From the NCBI RefSeq assembly GCF_002265875.1, contig NZ_NPFA01000005.1, forward strand, positions 142,096 to 206,095: a stretch of 64,000 bases of DNA, read 5' to 3'. The stretch is from Marinococcus halophilus (lineage in GTDB: Bacteria; Bacillota; Bacilli; Bacillales; Marinococcaceae). A model generated the notes under the pieces. It ran no database searches, was not told the DNA's origin, and saw only the letters and a program-made list of their open reading frames with translations. Shown here piece after piece: positions 1 through 8,031 of this stretch. The number at the start of each line of letters is the position of its first letter. The first letter of the stretch is position 1. Both the position numbers and the translations under genes were made by a program.

Positions 1-1892
1 GTCAACTGCGTTGCTGCATTCGTCAAATGACCGCCTCCGCCTAAAGCTTCCATTATTAACTGCACGTTCACTTCACCCAGTGAACGGGCGCTGATACTAA
101 TTTTATCATCCTGGCGCTTAGATATCACAAAAGAACCTTTAATATCATTCATCGTAAGCAGGGTGTCTGCTGCCTGGGCGATTAAAATCTGGCCGTACAT
201 TTCGTCTTCTGCTGCTGCTGCGACAGCCATTCCATCCCGGTACACTTCTGCCCGTTCGATAAGGTGCGACCGCTCCACGTATTGATCGAGATCTTCTTTT
301 AACAGCATCTGCACCATCGTCGTATCGGCCCCGTGCATTTTTAAAAATGAGGCTGCATCAAATGTTCTCGATCCTGTCCGGATGGCAAAGCTTTTCGTAT
401 CCACAATAATGCCTGCGAGCATTGCTGTTGCTTCAAGCACGTCCATGCTGAGCTTTTTCGGCTGATACTCCAAAAGCTCCGTTACAAGCTCGGCTGTGGA
501 GGAAGCGTACGGCTCCATATATACAAGCACCGGGTCTTCAATGAACTCTTCTCCCCGGCGGTGGTGGTCAAGCACAATCGTACGGTTCACGCGGTCAATC
601 AGCCGCGGCTCAATAACCATGGATGGTTTGTGTGTGTCCACGACAACAAGCAGCGTATGCTTTGTCACTTCATCCATTGCTTCTGAAGGCGTAATAAATT
701 GAGACCACAGATATTCATGGTTTTCGATTTCTTCCATCAGCTTTTTCACGTCCGGATTAATTTCATCCGGGTCCACTACAACATACGCATCCGTATTGTT
801 TACTTCCGCGATTTTAAGTACACCGATCGCAGCGCCAATCGCATCCATGTCCGGGTTCTTATGCCCCATTACAATAACCTGGTCGCTTTCAAGCACGAAA
901 TCACGCAGCGCGTGGGAAATAACTCTAGCGCGAACTCTCGTGCGTTTTTCGACTGCGTTGGACTTTCCGCCATAAAAACGCACTTTTCCATTAGCATCTT
1001 TGATGGCTACCTGGTCGCCTCCACGTCCAAGCGCCAGATCCAAACTGGACTGAGCCAGCGAACCAAGCTCCTGGAGCGAAGGCTCGCCCGCTCCAATGCC
1101 AATGCTCAGCGTAATGGTTACTTTTTCTTTACTGGTAATATCACGAACGTAATCGAGTAGTTCAAACTTTGTCTGCTCGAGATGATCAAGGGCCCCCTGA
1201 TTCATGACAGCAATAAACCGGTCCACTGCAATACTTCGCAGTAAAATGTCATGATCGCCCGCCCATTCATTTAAAGCGGTGGTTACATGACTCATCAGCC
1301 GGCTTCTTGTCTGATCATCCATGCCCTGGGTGACTTCGGTGAAATTATCTAAATAAATAAATGATACAACGGATTTTTCTTTTTGATAAAGCGCCTGGGT
1401 ATCTATCGTTTCGGTCATATCAAAAAAGTACAGCAGGCGTTCTTCGCGGTGAATATACACTGTGTAATGGCGATTTCTCATCGTCAGCTGTATTTCACTT
1501 TCGCCCTGCTTAATCGCTGCAGACAGACGTTCAGAAACAGTACTGAGCGGTTTTCCCATGAACTCTTTCGGTAGATAGGAAAGAATAAAGGGATTTGCCC
1601 ACTGTACTTGATAATCCCTGTCGTACAGCAATATGCCTATGGGCATTTCAGTGACTGCTTCTTCCCCCGCCTTGTTCACCCGGTGGGTCAGCGTAGATAT
1701 ATACCGCTCCAGCTCTTTTTCAAATGAACGCTCCGCCTGGATAACATAAACAGCCAAAGCTCCGAGCAAAATAAAACCTACAGCCCCTATTTCCCATTGA
1801 AACCATGTGAGAAAGGCCAGGGCTATTCCGGCTAGTATGAACAATCCGACGATATGATAGCCGTACCACCGCCGTATTAAAAACTTCGGCAT
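1..1892 (-). CDS. gdpP: GdpP cyclic-di-AMP phosphodiesterase (3' end outside window)
   Basis: Membrane phosphodiesterase that hydrolyses c-di-AMP to pApA, helping to control potassium and osmotic balance and cell-wall stress. The ATG at 1892 opens about 630 codons; the last ~30 residues lie beyond the left edge. Order seen: two N-terminal membrane segments (about residues 5-55), a degenerate PAS region, a degenerate GGDEF domain, then a DHH phosphoesterase domain with GHKNPDMDAIG near residues 342-352 and the diagnostic DHH at 442-444, and a DHHA1 region whose GGGGH motif is at the extreme left edge. It starts 12 nt after the yybS stop, so the two are co-transcribed as in Bacillus subtilis (yybS-yybT-rplI). 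Family assignment is secure from the domain order; activity is inferred. Confidence 0.93.
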   Translation of the reverse strand, partial: MPKFLIRRWYGYHIVGLFILAGIALAFLTWFQWEIGAVGFILLGALAVYVIQAERSFEKELERYISTLTHRVNKAGEEAVTEMPIGILLYDRDYQVQWANPFILSYLPKEFMGKPLSTVSERLSAAIKQGESEIQLTMRNRHYTVYIHREERLLYFFDMTETIDTQALYQKEKSVVSFIYLDNFTEVTQGMDDQTRSRLMSHVTTALNEWAGDHDILLRSIAVDRFIAVMNQGALDHLEQTKFELLDYVRDITSKEKVTITLSIGIGAGEPSLQELGSLAQSSLDLALGRGGDQVAIKDANGKVRFYGGKSNAVEKRTRVRARVISHALRDFVLESDQVIVMGHKNPDMDAIGAAIGVLKIAEVNNTDAYVVVDPDEINPDVKKLMEEIENHEYLWSQFITPSEAMDEVTKHTLLVVVDTHKPSMVIEPRLIDRVNRTIVLDHHRRGEEFIEDPVLVYMEPYASSTAELVTELLEYQPKKLSMDVLEATAMLAGIIVDTKSFAIRTGSRTFDAASFLKMHGADTTMVQMLLKEDLDQYVERSHLIERAEVYRDGMAVAAAAEDEMYGQILIAQAADTLLTMNDIKGSFVISKRQDDKISISARSLGEVNVQLIMEALGGGGHLTNAATQL

Positions 1893-1904
1893 GTAACTCA
1901 ACCC

Positions 1905-2843
1905 CTACTTCGTGTCGGTTTGAATGCGTTGCTTCAAATTTAGACCTAAATCTATTATACCTAAAATGCGGGCTAAAAATAATGCTATTGTTGATAATAA
2001 TATACTCCCGACGATAATGAGAACCCCGTAGTATTTTGGATAGGATTTGGCATGCAGAAAATAGAAAATAACGGTAAAGCCCTGAATCGCTACAGCCAGC
2101 TCCAAAAGAGGGAAAAGGTTCATGACAACAATATACATAGCTGTGCCTTCTTCAAGCCCAATCAAAATAAATATAGAACCGGTCAAATAATACCATATAA
2201 GGGACCTCGGAAAGTTCCAGTTTCGAAATGCCGGAAACTGCTGATAATCCACCCGGACACGCTTCAGAATAATGTGGGCAAACGCCTGAGTTATAAACGA
2301 AAGAATAATGCCTGTACCGATAAGGAGAACTGGGCCGATATATTGAATCAGCGTAACCATCTCAGCCAGGGCGTCCAGGTTCGAGGTATTTTGATCAATG
2401 CTTTCCATCATGCTTCTCGCCTGGGAAATAGACTCGTTCAGTGTTTGTTGTATTAATTGGATAGGGTCAATATTAAACAGAAAAACGGAGCTCAAATAAA
2501 ATAGAACCAGGCCGGTTATATATGCCACAGTCCCCGCAGCAAACACAGCAAAAGCGGGTTTCCTTTGATGAATAAGTGCCCCGGCCGCAATGCCTCCAAG
2601 ACCGAAAATCAAAGCCGTCGGAAAGCCGATCCCACCCGTAAACAGAGTGGCAAGCAGCGCACAGACAATAAACATAAAAATGCCCGGCTTCCATCCGTTT
2701 CTTGCTACAAAAATAATAAACGGAAGCGGCATCGCTATCGTTAATAAACTCCCCAGGACCGGCACAAAAATCAACAGCAGTACCAGCACCAGGAACACAG
2801 CGCTAAAAACAGCTGCTTCTGCGACACTTCTAGCGTTTCTCAC
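1905..2843 (-). CDS. yybS: YybS-like DUF2232 membrane protein
   Basis: 312-residue polytopic membrane protein with about eight hydrophobic segments and few polar loops apart from one around residues 140-165. The start is GTG at 2843, preceded by a GAGGTGAAC ribosome-binding site. Length and position directly upstream of gdpP match B. subtilis YybS (DUF2232, resembling ECF-transporter S-component folds). The substrate is unknown. Linkage to gdpP suggests a membrane role connected to c-di-AMP physiology, but that is inference from context. Confidence 0.85.
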   Translation of the reverse strand: MRNARSVAEAAVFSAVFLVLVLLLIFVPVLGSLLTIAMPLPFIIFVARNGWKPGIFMFIVCALLATLFTGGIGFPTALIFGLGGIAAGALIHQRKPAFAVFAAGTVAYITGLVLFYLSSVFLFNIDPIQLIQQTLNESISQARSMMESIDQNTSNLDALAEMVTLIQYIGPVLLIGTGIILSFITQAFAHIILKRVRVDYQQFPAFRNWNFPRSLIWYYLTGSIFILIGLEEGTAMYIVVMNLFPLLELAVAIQGFTVIFYFLHAKSYPKYYGVLIIVGSILLSTIALFLARILGIIDLGLNLKQRIQTDTK

Positions 2844-3029
2844 TTCACGTTCACCTCATTTGCAAAGGCAGTCAAATAAATGTACAGCAGCCGCTCAGCG
2901 CTTTCACTCCAACATTATCCCCGTGCTGCCTTTATTCCTTCGTATTCATGGAAATTCCATTCGTTCATTTTAGCTTATTCCTTTTCAAAAAGAAAGACGA
3001 AAAGCCGAATAGTCAAAGGCTGTCCATAT

Positions 3030-3058
3030 TTAAAAAGCGCTGACTTCCGCCAGCGCCC
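3030..3058 (-). terminator. Rho-independent terminator after the 45-aa ORF
   Basis: Read on the minus strand, a GCGCTG/CAGCGC stem with a short purine-rich loop is followed by a run of five T. It lies just downstream of the small ORF at 3093-3230 and isolates it from yybS-gdpP. Confidence 0.65.
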
Positions 3059-3092
3059 TGTTTCATTTATTTGCTTGCTGAAAAGCTTCTTT

Positions 3093-3230
3093 CTATTCTT
3101 CCTTCGGCAGTTTGAAAGAAGAGTTATCCGGCACTTCTGCTTCTATGTTTTCCTCTGCGGCCTGAATATCATCCTGTTTCAGTTCTTCCAGCTGTTTATT
3201 AATTTTTGTAATATAAGACTGAACGTCCAT
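3093..3230 (-). CDS. Small acidic hypothetical protein (45 aa)
   Basis: A 45-codon ORF starting MDVQSYITKINKQLEELKQD and ending FKLPKEE. It has a good ribosome-binding site (GGGAGG, about 8 nt before ATG) and its own terminator, so it looks like a real short gene. The sequence is a predicted charged helix (residues 5-32) followed by an acidic tail, with no signal peptide and no cysteines. I do not recognise a family. Upstream, between it and the rpsR terminator, is an imperfect inverted repeat TATAAAGT/ACTTTATG (3252-3278), which might be an operator or promoter element. It forms a single-gene unit between rpsR and yybS. Confidence 0.6.
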   Translation of the reverse strand: MDVQSYITKINKQLEELKQDDIQAAEENIEAEVPDNSSFKLPKEE

Positions 3231-3333
3231 ACAAAAGCCTCCCTCTTGGTGTATAAAGTGCGTCAACGATTACTTTATGTATACCCTGGAGGAAAAACAC
3301 TAAACATCGAGACGATGCAAAACAGCTCCGCCG

Positions 3334-3382
3334 AAAAAAACAAACACCCCTTTCCAGGCATGAAACCTGGAAAAGAGTGTTT
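3334..3382 (-). terminator. Terminator of the rpsF-ssb-rpsR operon
   Basis: Minus-strand hairpin with arms AAACACTC and GGGTGTTT extended by a CCAGG/CCTGG inner stem, followed by seven T. It sits about 10 bp after the rpsR stop codon. Confidence 0.85.
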
Positions 3383-3393
3383 AGATGTTTTCC

Positions 3394-3630
3394 TTACTGC
3401 TCACGCACATAAGGAAGCAATGCTACGTGACGGGAACGCTTAATAGCGCGGGTCAACTTACGCTGATATTTCGCACTCGTTCCAGTTACGCGGCGTGGAA
3501 GAATCTTCCCTCTTTCTGAAATAAACTTCTTCAAGAGTTCAGTATCTTTGTAATCGATATGAGTAATTTTGTTTACTGTGAAGTAACAAACTTTCCGTCT
3601 TTTTCCTCTACGACGTGCTGCTGCTGCCAT
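3394..3630 (-). CDS. rpsR: 30S ribosomal protein S18 (bS18)
   Basis: 78-residue basic protein of the small subunit platform that binds 16S rRNA together with S6. The core [15 protein letters not shown] and the tail [14 protein letters not shown]...[14 protein letters not shown] are typical of S18. The cysteine is single, so no zinc ribbon is present. Start ATG at 3630 has the strong site AAAGGAGG. Third gene of rpsF-ssb-rpsR, 44 bp after ssb, followed by a strong terminator. Confidence 0.98.
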   Translation of the reverse strand: MAAAARRRGKRRKVCYFTVNKITHIDYKDTELLKKFISERGKILPRRVTGTSAKYQRKLTRAIKRSRHVALLPYVREQ

Positions 3631-3674
3631 TGTTTATCCTCCTTTATAAAAGATTGTTTATGCTCTCAGGGGTT

Positions 3675-4163
3675 TTAGAATGGCAAATCGTCATCTGAAA
3701 TGTCGATTGGCTGCCCGTTGTCCGAAAACGGATCATCGTTTAAATTAGACGAATCGCGATTTTGCTGGCCTGAACCTGAGCTTTGGCTGTTCTGCTGCTG
3801 AGAATAGCCGCCTCCCTGCGAAGAACCTCCGCCTCCGGATGCTCCGCGCGGCTCAAGGAACTGCACGCTCTCCGCCTGAACTTCTACTACTGTTACACGA
3901 CGGCCTTCCTGGTTTTCATAACTCCGGCTCTGCATACGTCCGTCTACACCGGCCAGGCTTCCTTTTTTCAAGTAATTGGCCACATTTTCTGCCTGCTTCC
4001 GCCAAATGACGCAGTTAAGAAAGTCTGCTTCACGTTCGCCCTGCTGGTTGGTAAATGGACGATTTACCGCAAGGCGAAAGTTAGCGACTGCTACGCCGTT
4101 CGGGGTATAACGCAGATCAGGGTCCGCGGTCAGCCTGCCGACTAACACGACACGATTTATCAT
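3675..4163 (-). CDS. ssbA: Single-stranded DNA-binding protein SsbA
   Basis: 162-residue SSB: OB-fold in residues 1-105 ([20 protein letters not shown] at the start), a Gly/Ser/Gln-rich disordered linker (about 108-145), and the acidic protein-interaction tip ending DDDLPF. It coats single-stranded DNA at replication forks and recruits repair and restart proteins through the tip. It lies between rpsF and rpsR, the conserved arrangement coupling SSB supply to ribosomal protein synthesis. The site AGGAGGGG precedes the ATG. Confidence 0.97.
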   Translation of the reverse strand: MINRVVLVGRLTADPDLRYTPNGVAVANFRLAVNRPFTNQQGEREADFLNCVIWRKQAENVANYLKKGSLAGVDGRMQSRSYENQEGRRVTVVEVQAESVQFLEPRGASGGGGSSQGGGYSQQQNSQSSGSGQQNRDSSNLNDDPFSDNGQPIDISDDDLPF

Positions 4164-4190
4164 TTAAACCCCTCCTGATTGTTAATGAAA

Positions 4191-4478
4191 TTAGTCGTCG
4201 TTACGAACAACTAAGTGGCGGATTACGTTATCATCGATTTTAACCAGACGGTCAAATTCGTTGGTAGCGTCCGCGGTGCCTTTAATGTAAGTTACAACGT
4301 AATACCCGTCACGAAAATCATTGATTTCGTATGCGAGACGTTTTTTCCCTACTTCGTCTACTTTTTCAATTTCAGCGCCGTTATCTGTTAAGATTTTGTT
4401 GTACCGTTCGATTGTGTTTTTCACACCATCTTCGTCAACATTCGGGCTGATAATGTAAAGTACCTCATAATTCCGCAT
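4191..4478 (-). CDS. rpsF: 30S ribosomal protein S6 (bS6)
   Basis: 95-residue S6 with the family opening MRNYEVLYIISPNVDEDGV, the KKRLAYEINDFRDGYYV core and the VIRHLVVR C-terminal strand. It forms the S6:S18 heterodimer on the 16S central domain. First gene of the operon, with an AAGGAGGTGA ribosome-binding site. Its leader contains a hairpin and CCGAA element that resemble the known S6:S18 autoregulatory leader (separate entry). Confidence 0.98.
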   Translation of the reverse strand: MRNYEVLYIISPNVDEDGVKNTIERYNKILTDNGAEIEKVDEVGKKRLAYEINDFRDGYYVVTYIKGTADATNEFDRLVKIDDNVIRHLVVRNDD

Positions 4479-4500
4479 GCTGCGTCACCTCCTTTTGGTC

Positions 4501-4524
4501 TTCGGCTCTTTTCCAGTGGAAAAG
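4501..4524 (-). promoter_or_regulatory. Putative S6:S18-binding leader hairpin
   Basis: In the rpsF leader (minus strand) a CTTTTCC-ACT-GGAAAAG hairpin is followed directly by AGCCGAA. Known bacterial rpsF leaders carry a stem-loop next to a CCG motif that mimics the S6:S18 site on 16S rRNA and mediates feedback control. The element and position fit, but I have not compared it with the covariance model. Confidence 0.45.
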
Positions 4525-4570
4525 AACAAGGAGCAAAAAACGCTTCTCCGTTTTTAACTCGCAAGTTAAA

Positions 4571-4599
4571 ATTATATCAGCTTGACTTTCATTTTACAA
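4571..4599 (-). promoter_or_regulatory. SigA promoter of rpsF-ssb-rpsR
   Basis: Minus-strand TTGTAA, 17-bp spacer, TATAAT. It lies between the ychF stop codon and rpsF and leaves a leader of about 85 nt before the rpsF start. Confidence 0.8.
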
Positions 4600-4616
4600 T
4601 ATTCCCGGCAGAAAAA

Positions 4617-5717
4617 TTAAACGTTAAAGCGGAAGTGGACAACGTCCCCGTCTTTAACAATATATTCTTTGCCCTCAAGCCTTACCTTGCCTGCGTCTTT
4701 GGCACTGTTCATTGCACCTGCCTGCATTAGGTCTTCATAACCGACTACTTCTGCACGAATAAAGCCCTTTTCAAAATCACTGTGAATAACTCCGGCTGCC
4801 TGCGGTGCTTTTGTATTTTTGCGGATCGTCCAGGCGCGCACTTCAGGTTCGCCTGCAGTAAAGTACGTCTGCAGCCCAAGCAGGGAATAAGCTTCCCGGA
4901 TCAGCTGGTCGAGTCCCGGTTCTTCAATGCCGAGATCCTGAAGAAATTCATTTTTTTCTTCTCCCTCAAGCTCTGCAAGCTCCTCTTCAATTTTCCCGGA
5001 AATAACGACCACGCCGGCGCCTTCAGCTGCTGCAAATTCTTTTACGCGGGAGACATGTTCATTGTCCCCTTCCTCCATTAAGTCGTCTTCACTGACATTG
5101 GCTACGTACAATACCGGCTTCATCGTGAGGAGCTGGAAGCCCTTGACGATTTTCAGCTCTTCCTCGGTCCACTCCAGGCTGCGCACTGGCTGCTCTTCTT
5201 TTAATGCTTCGATGATTTTTTCGAGAACCGCATGCTCCTGCATCGCGTCTTTATCTTTGGACTTGGCAAGCTTTGCTACCTTATCAATCCGCTTTTCTGC
5301 TGTTTCAAGGTCTGCAAGAATCAGTTCAAGGTTAATTACTTCGATATCGTTAATCGGATCTATTTTCCCGGACACGTGGGTGATGTCATCACTATCAAAG
5401 CAGCGTACTACATGGGATATCGCATCCACTTCCCGGATATGAGACAGAAATTTATTCCCGAGGCCTTCCCCTTTGCTTGCGCCTTCCACAATGCCGGCGA
5501 TATCTGTAAATTCAAATGCGGTAGGAATCGTTTTTTTCGGCTGAAACATATTTGTTAACTGCTCGAGCCTGCTGTCCGGAACTTCTACTATGCCTACGTT
5601 GGGGTCAATGGTGCAGAACGGATAGTTGGCAGACTCCGCCCCTGCCTGCGTAATCGCATTAAACAATGTTGACTTCCCGACATTTGGAAGCCCGACTATA
5701 CCTGTAGTTAAAGCCAT
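4617..5717 (-). CDS. ychF: YchF/OLA1-type ATPase
   Basis: 366 residues, the usual YchF length. The P-loop is GLPNVGKST (residues 9-17), G3 is DIAG, and the nucleotide-specificity position reads NVSE instead of NKxD, the family hallmark for ATP preference. A coiled-coil insertion lies at about residues 130-200 and the C-terminal ~85 residues form the TGS domain. It is a ribosome-associated, redox-responsive ATPase of the Obg/TRAFAC group. It has its own promoter (5823-5851) and a ~100-nt leader with a small hairpin. Universally conserved and not strictly essential in bacteria studied. Confidence 0.97.
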   Translation of the reverse strand: MALTTGIVGLPNVGKSTLFNAITQAGAESANYPFCTIDPNVGIVEVPDSRLEQLTNMFQPKKTIPTAFEFTDIAGIVEGASKGEGLGNKFLSHIREVDAISHVVRCFDSDDITHVSGKIDPINDIEVINLELILADLETAEKRIDKVAKLAKSKDKDAMQEHAVLEKIIEALKEEQPVRSLEWTEEELKIVKGFQLLTMKPVLYVANVSEDDLMEEGDNEHVSRVKEFAAAEGAGVVVISGKIEEELAELEGEEKNEFLQDLGIEEPGLDQLIREAYSLLGLQTYFTAGEPEVRAWTIRKNTKAPQAAGVIHSDFEKGFIRAEVVGYEDLMQAGAMNSAKDAGKVRLEGKEYIVKDGDVVHFRFNV

Positions 5718-5767
5718 TTATTATTTCCTTCTTTCTTTCAATTAATATTTCTCTAAACATAACAAAG

Positions 5768-5787
5768 AGGACAACCGCAGCTGTCCT
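5768..5787 (-). other. Hairpin in the ychF leader
   Basis: Perfect 6-bp stem AGGACA/TGTCCT with an 8-nt loop, located about 50 nt upstream of the ychF start on the transcribed strand. It has only a weak T-rich tract after it, so it may be an attenuator-like or mRNA-stability element rather than a full terminator. Confidence 0.35.
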
Positions 5788-5822
5788 GTAAAGCAACTCT
5801 TTATCGTTAGTATATTGCTTTG

Positions 5823-5851
5823 AGTATAGTATAATTTCTTTTCTGCGACAA
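5823..5851 (-). promoter_or_regulatory. SigA-type promoter of ychF
   Basis: Minus-strand TTGTCG, 17-bp spacer, TATACT, just downstream of the DUF951 gene stop. Confidence 0.6.
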
Positions 5852-5869
5852 CAAGAGCGGCTTCGATGG

Positions 5870-6058
5870 TTATTCGAGCACCTTTTTTACCTTTTTATTG
5901 AACTCTTTTCTCGGAAGCATCACGCTGTGCCCGCACCCCTCACATTTAATCCGGATATCGGCGCCCATCCGAATAATTTTCCAGCGGTTTTCTCCGCACG
6001 GATGCTGTTTTTTCATTTCTACAATATTATTGATTTCAAAAGGCTGCTTTTCCGCCAT
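5870..6058 (-). CDS. yyzM: YyzM-like DUF951 protein
   Basis: 62-residue DUF951 protein. The core VEMKKQHPCGENRWKIIRMG, followed by DIRIKCEGCGHSVMLPRKEF, carries the conserved HPCG and CxxC motifs suggesting a small metal- or nucleic-acid-binding fold. It sits immediately upstream of ychF as in many Bacillota. Function is unknown. The ribosome-binding site is ACGGGAGC. Confidence 0.88.
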   Translation of the reverse strand: MAEKQPFEINNIVEMKKQHPCGENRWKIIRMGADIRIKCEGCGHSVMLPRKEFNKKVKKVLE

Positions 6059-6267
6059 AGCTCCCGTTTCTCCTTTCCCATCATTTTTACCTGAACAATT
6101 TGATACTTTTTATCCTATCTTACTCCGCCGCAAACCTCAATAAAACCAGCATTTCCTTATTCACGAAGCCTGTCGCTTAAATATAACCGTTATTTTTGCC
6201 CACACGCGGGTATAGTAGGCTAATATCATTTATTTTTGGCTGCAATTCCGGAAAGGGGCTATCTGCT

Positions 6268-6990
6268 ATGGGGAAAAAAGCTGTTTCACGTGAAACCTAT
6301 CGTACTCACTGCCATGTCAGCATGAATGAGCCCGAAAGCGCTGGAGAACTGGCAAAATGCCTGACCAGCCATCTCCGTGAGCGTGTCACAGACGAAGACA
6401 TTATAGTCGTGTGTATCGGAACAGACCGATCCACCGGAGATTCACTCGGCCCTTTGACTGGCAGCAAGCTTCTTGAAAAAAGACTGGAAAATTTTTATGT
6501 ATATGGTACTCTCCAATACCCAGTACACGCTGTTAATTTGGAGGAAACGCTCTCTCTCATTGAAGCAGACCATCCGCATGCTTTTGTTATCGCTGTCGAC
6601 GCCTGCCTTGGCTATCTGCAGAATGTCGGAAAAGTTACTTTGAATGAAGGAGGAGTAACTCCAGGGGCTGCGATGAAAAAGAAACTCCCTATAGTTGGAG
6701 ATATGCACATTAACGGCATAGTGAATGTCAGTGGGATGATGGAATATTTTGTACTGCAAAACACCCGGCTTTATACTATCAATACGATGGCTTCTTTAAT
6801 AGCAGACACCTTTCTTCTCGTTGATCAGTCATTATCAAAGCAGGATATTTTACGCAGGGGAAAAGCTGCTGCTCTTCCCGTTACATTTCATAATGATGAT
6901 GATCATATCCGTTTTCTGCGTGAAGCTTCATCCGCCGAACAGGCGGATAATAAACACAAAAAAAGCCACCATCGGTATCGCCGGAAGTAG
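6268..6990 (+). CDS. yyaC: YyaC-family spore protease-like protein (DUF1256)
   Basis: The reading frame is open from 6196, but ATG at 6268 is preferred because of the upstream GGAAAGGGG site and because homology begins there; the product is 240 residues. Conserved motifs GTDRSTGDSLGP (51-62) and VIAVDACLG (108-115) identify the DUF1256/YyaC family, related in fold to HybD/GPR-type peptidases and expressed during sporulation in Bacillus. The first codons contain a parS site. It is the only plus-strand gene of a minus-strand neighbourhood until the GNAT gene. Its last 63 bp overlap the 3' end of the convergent DUF554 gene. The C-terminal ~35 residues are His/Lys-rich and longer than in B. subtilis YyaC. 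Confidence 0.9.
   Translation: MGKKAVSRETYRTHCHVSMNEPESAGELAKCLTSHLRERVTDEDIIVVCIGTDRSTGDSLGPLTGSKLLEKRLENFYVYGTLQYPVHAVNLEETLSLIEADHPHAFVIAVDACLGYLQNVGKVTLNEGGVTPGAAMKKKLPIVGDMHINGIVNVSGMMEYFVLQNTRLYTINTMASLIADTFLLVDQSLSKQDILRRGKAAALPVTFHNDDDHIRFLREASSAEQADNKHKKSHHRYRRK
6282..6297. promoter_or_regulatory. parS site (in yyaC)
   Basis: TGTTTCACGTGAAACC, 15 of 16 matches to the parS consensus TGTTTCACGTGAAACA. It lies at codons 5-10 of yyaC, within 3 kb of spo0J-soj. This is where Spo0J (ParB) clamps would load and spread and recruit SMC. Confidence 0.9.
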
Positions 6991-7638
6991 ATTGGCTACC
7001 CGGATTTCTAAAAGCCCCACTAACTTCAATCCAATGGCGATAATCATCACGCCGCCAGTAGCCGTCATTTCGGTAATAAAGGTATCCATGGCTTCCTGGG
7101 GTACCAGCCTGTCAATTTGGACAGCAAAAAGAGCGATTGATCCCTGATAGAGGACAACAGGTATAAATGAAAAAAGCACACCTATCCCCATCGTCGTTGT
7201 AAAGATAAGCGCTGAGAACCCATCCAGCATTGATTTTGTAAATAAAACGTCGTGTTCCTGGCGCAGGCCGCTGTCCATTGCTCCAAGAACCGCCATCGCT
7301 CCCACCACGTAAACCAGCGTGGCCGTTACAAAACCTTTGGCTACTTTATTATCTGCACTACCGCTTCCAATCCGTTTTTCCACCCACCGCCCAAGAGATT
7401 CCAGTTTGTCCTCAATTCGTATCCGTTCTCCTGCCCAGGCTCCTGTCACCAGGCTGCCTACGACAATTAAAAATTGTTCTGTCTGCAGTCCCATCTGTAT
7501 GCCGAGAAGTACAACAGCCAGCGCCAATGCCTGCATAATGGTAGTTTTCATTCTTTCCGGAATACGGTGAAATAACAATCCCATTAACGATCCAATAATA
7601 ATGGTCACTCCGTTAACCAGCGTTCCTGTAAGCACCAT
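6928..7638 (-). CDS. DUF554 membrane protein
   Basis: 236-residue polytopic membrane protein of the DUF554 family (E. coli YqgA and B. subtilis YdfK relatives). It begins MVLTGTLVNGVTIIIGSLMG and contains typical GxxxG-rich helices (GSLVTGAWAGE, DGFSALIFTTTMGIGVLFSF). The longer frame starts at 7689, but ATG at 7638 has GGGAGCGG upstream and fits the family start. It shares 63 bp tail to tail with yyaC. Function is unknown; a transport role is only inferred. Confidence 0.85.
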   Translation of the reverse strand: MVLTGTLVNGVTIIIGSLMGLLFHRIPERMKTTIMQALALAVVLLGIQMGLQTEQFLIVVGSLVTGAWAGERIRIEDKLESLGRWVEKRIGSGSADNKVAKGFVTATLVYVVGAMAVLGAMDSGLRQEHDVLFTKSMLDGFSALIFTTTMGIGVLFSFIPVVLYQGSIALFAVQIDRLVPQEAMDTFITEMTATGGVMIIAIGLKLVGLLEIRVANLLPAIPMVAFFVFIIRLFGG

Positions 7639-7702
7639 AAACGTCCGCTCCCTTTTCCTGCTTGTTTCTTTGTTTTTATATGTGCCCATCCAGAACTCAA
7701 AA

Positions 7703-7885
7703 TCATAACGGTAAACGTTTGTCAGAAGCAGGAACAGGCTTTGCTTTCCTCTTCGTTTTCTTTCGGGAGTTCTTTTCAGCTGTCATTTCATTCTTTCCAG
7801 GTTGGATAAAAGCTTTCCTTTTTGCTTGCATACAGCATGTCTTAAAGATCTCCGTGCCCCGTCTCTTCTGGCAGGCACTCTCCAA
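7703..7885 (-). CDS. Possible small basic protein (60 aa, doubtful)
   Basis: TTG-start ORF with AAAGGTG 8 nt upstream, coding for a Lys/Arg-rich peptide (MESACQKRRG..., then EKNSRKKTKRKAKP) with three cysteines. It would lie upstream of the DUF554 gene on the same strand. No family is recognised and the plus strand carries an alternative 86-codon frame, so both may be chance. The 7690-8031 stretch contains no other gene signal except the ribosome-binding site of the following GNAT gene. Confidence 0.22.
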   Translation of the reverse strand: MESACQKRRGTEIFKTCCMQAKRKAFIQPGKNEMTAEKNSRKKTKRKAKPVPASDKRLPL

Positions 7886-8031
7886 CTGCCGTTCACCTTT
7901 GTTAGTAACGGCTGGGCTTTAAATATTTTACTATAAAATGAAATAGAGCGGGCCCGTACTATACGGCAAAAGTTACATAGCCAAGATCTTTTACAGTTCC
8001 CCCGCCTCTTTCATTTCAAGGAGAGATCGTT

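Noticed and set aside
2892..2910. cre-like TGAAAGCGCTGAGC on the minus strand upstream of yybS
   Set aside because: Three mismatches to the cre consensus and no catabolic gene nearby.
4989..5003. Possible NBS in ychF (ATTTTCCCGGAAAT)
   Set aside because: Two central mismatches break the CCCGGG core required for Noc recognition.
3394..5717. Plus-strand ORFs opposite ssbA, rpsR and ychF (up to 126 codons)
   Set aside because: All are shadows of conserved minus-strand genes without translation signals.
7662..7922. 86-codon plus-strand ORF in the DUF554-GNAT gap
   Set aside because: Phe-rich low-complexity frame without a ribosome-binding site; overlaps the DUF554 start region on the other strand.
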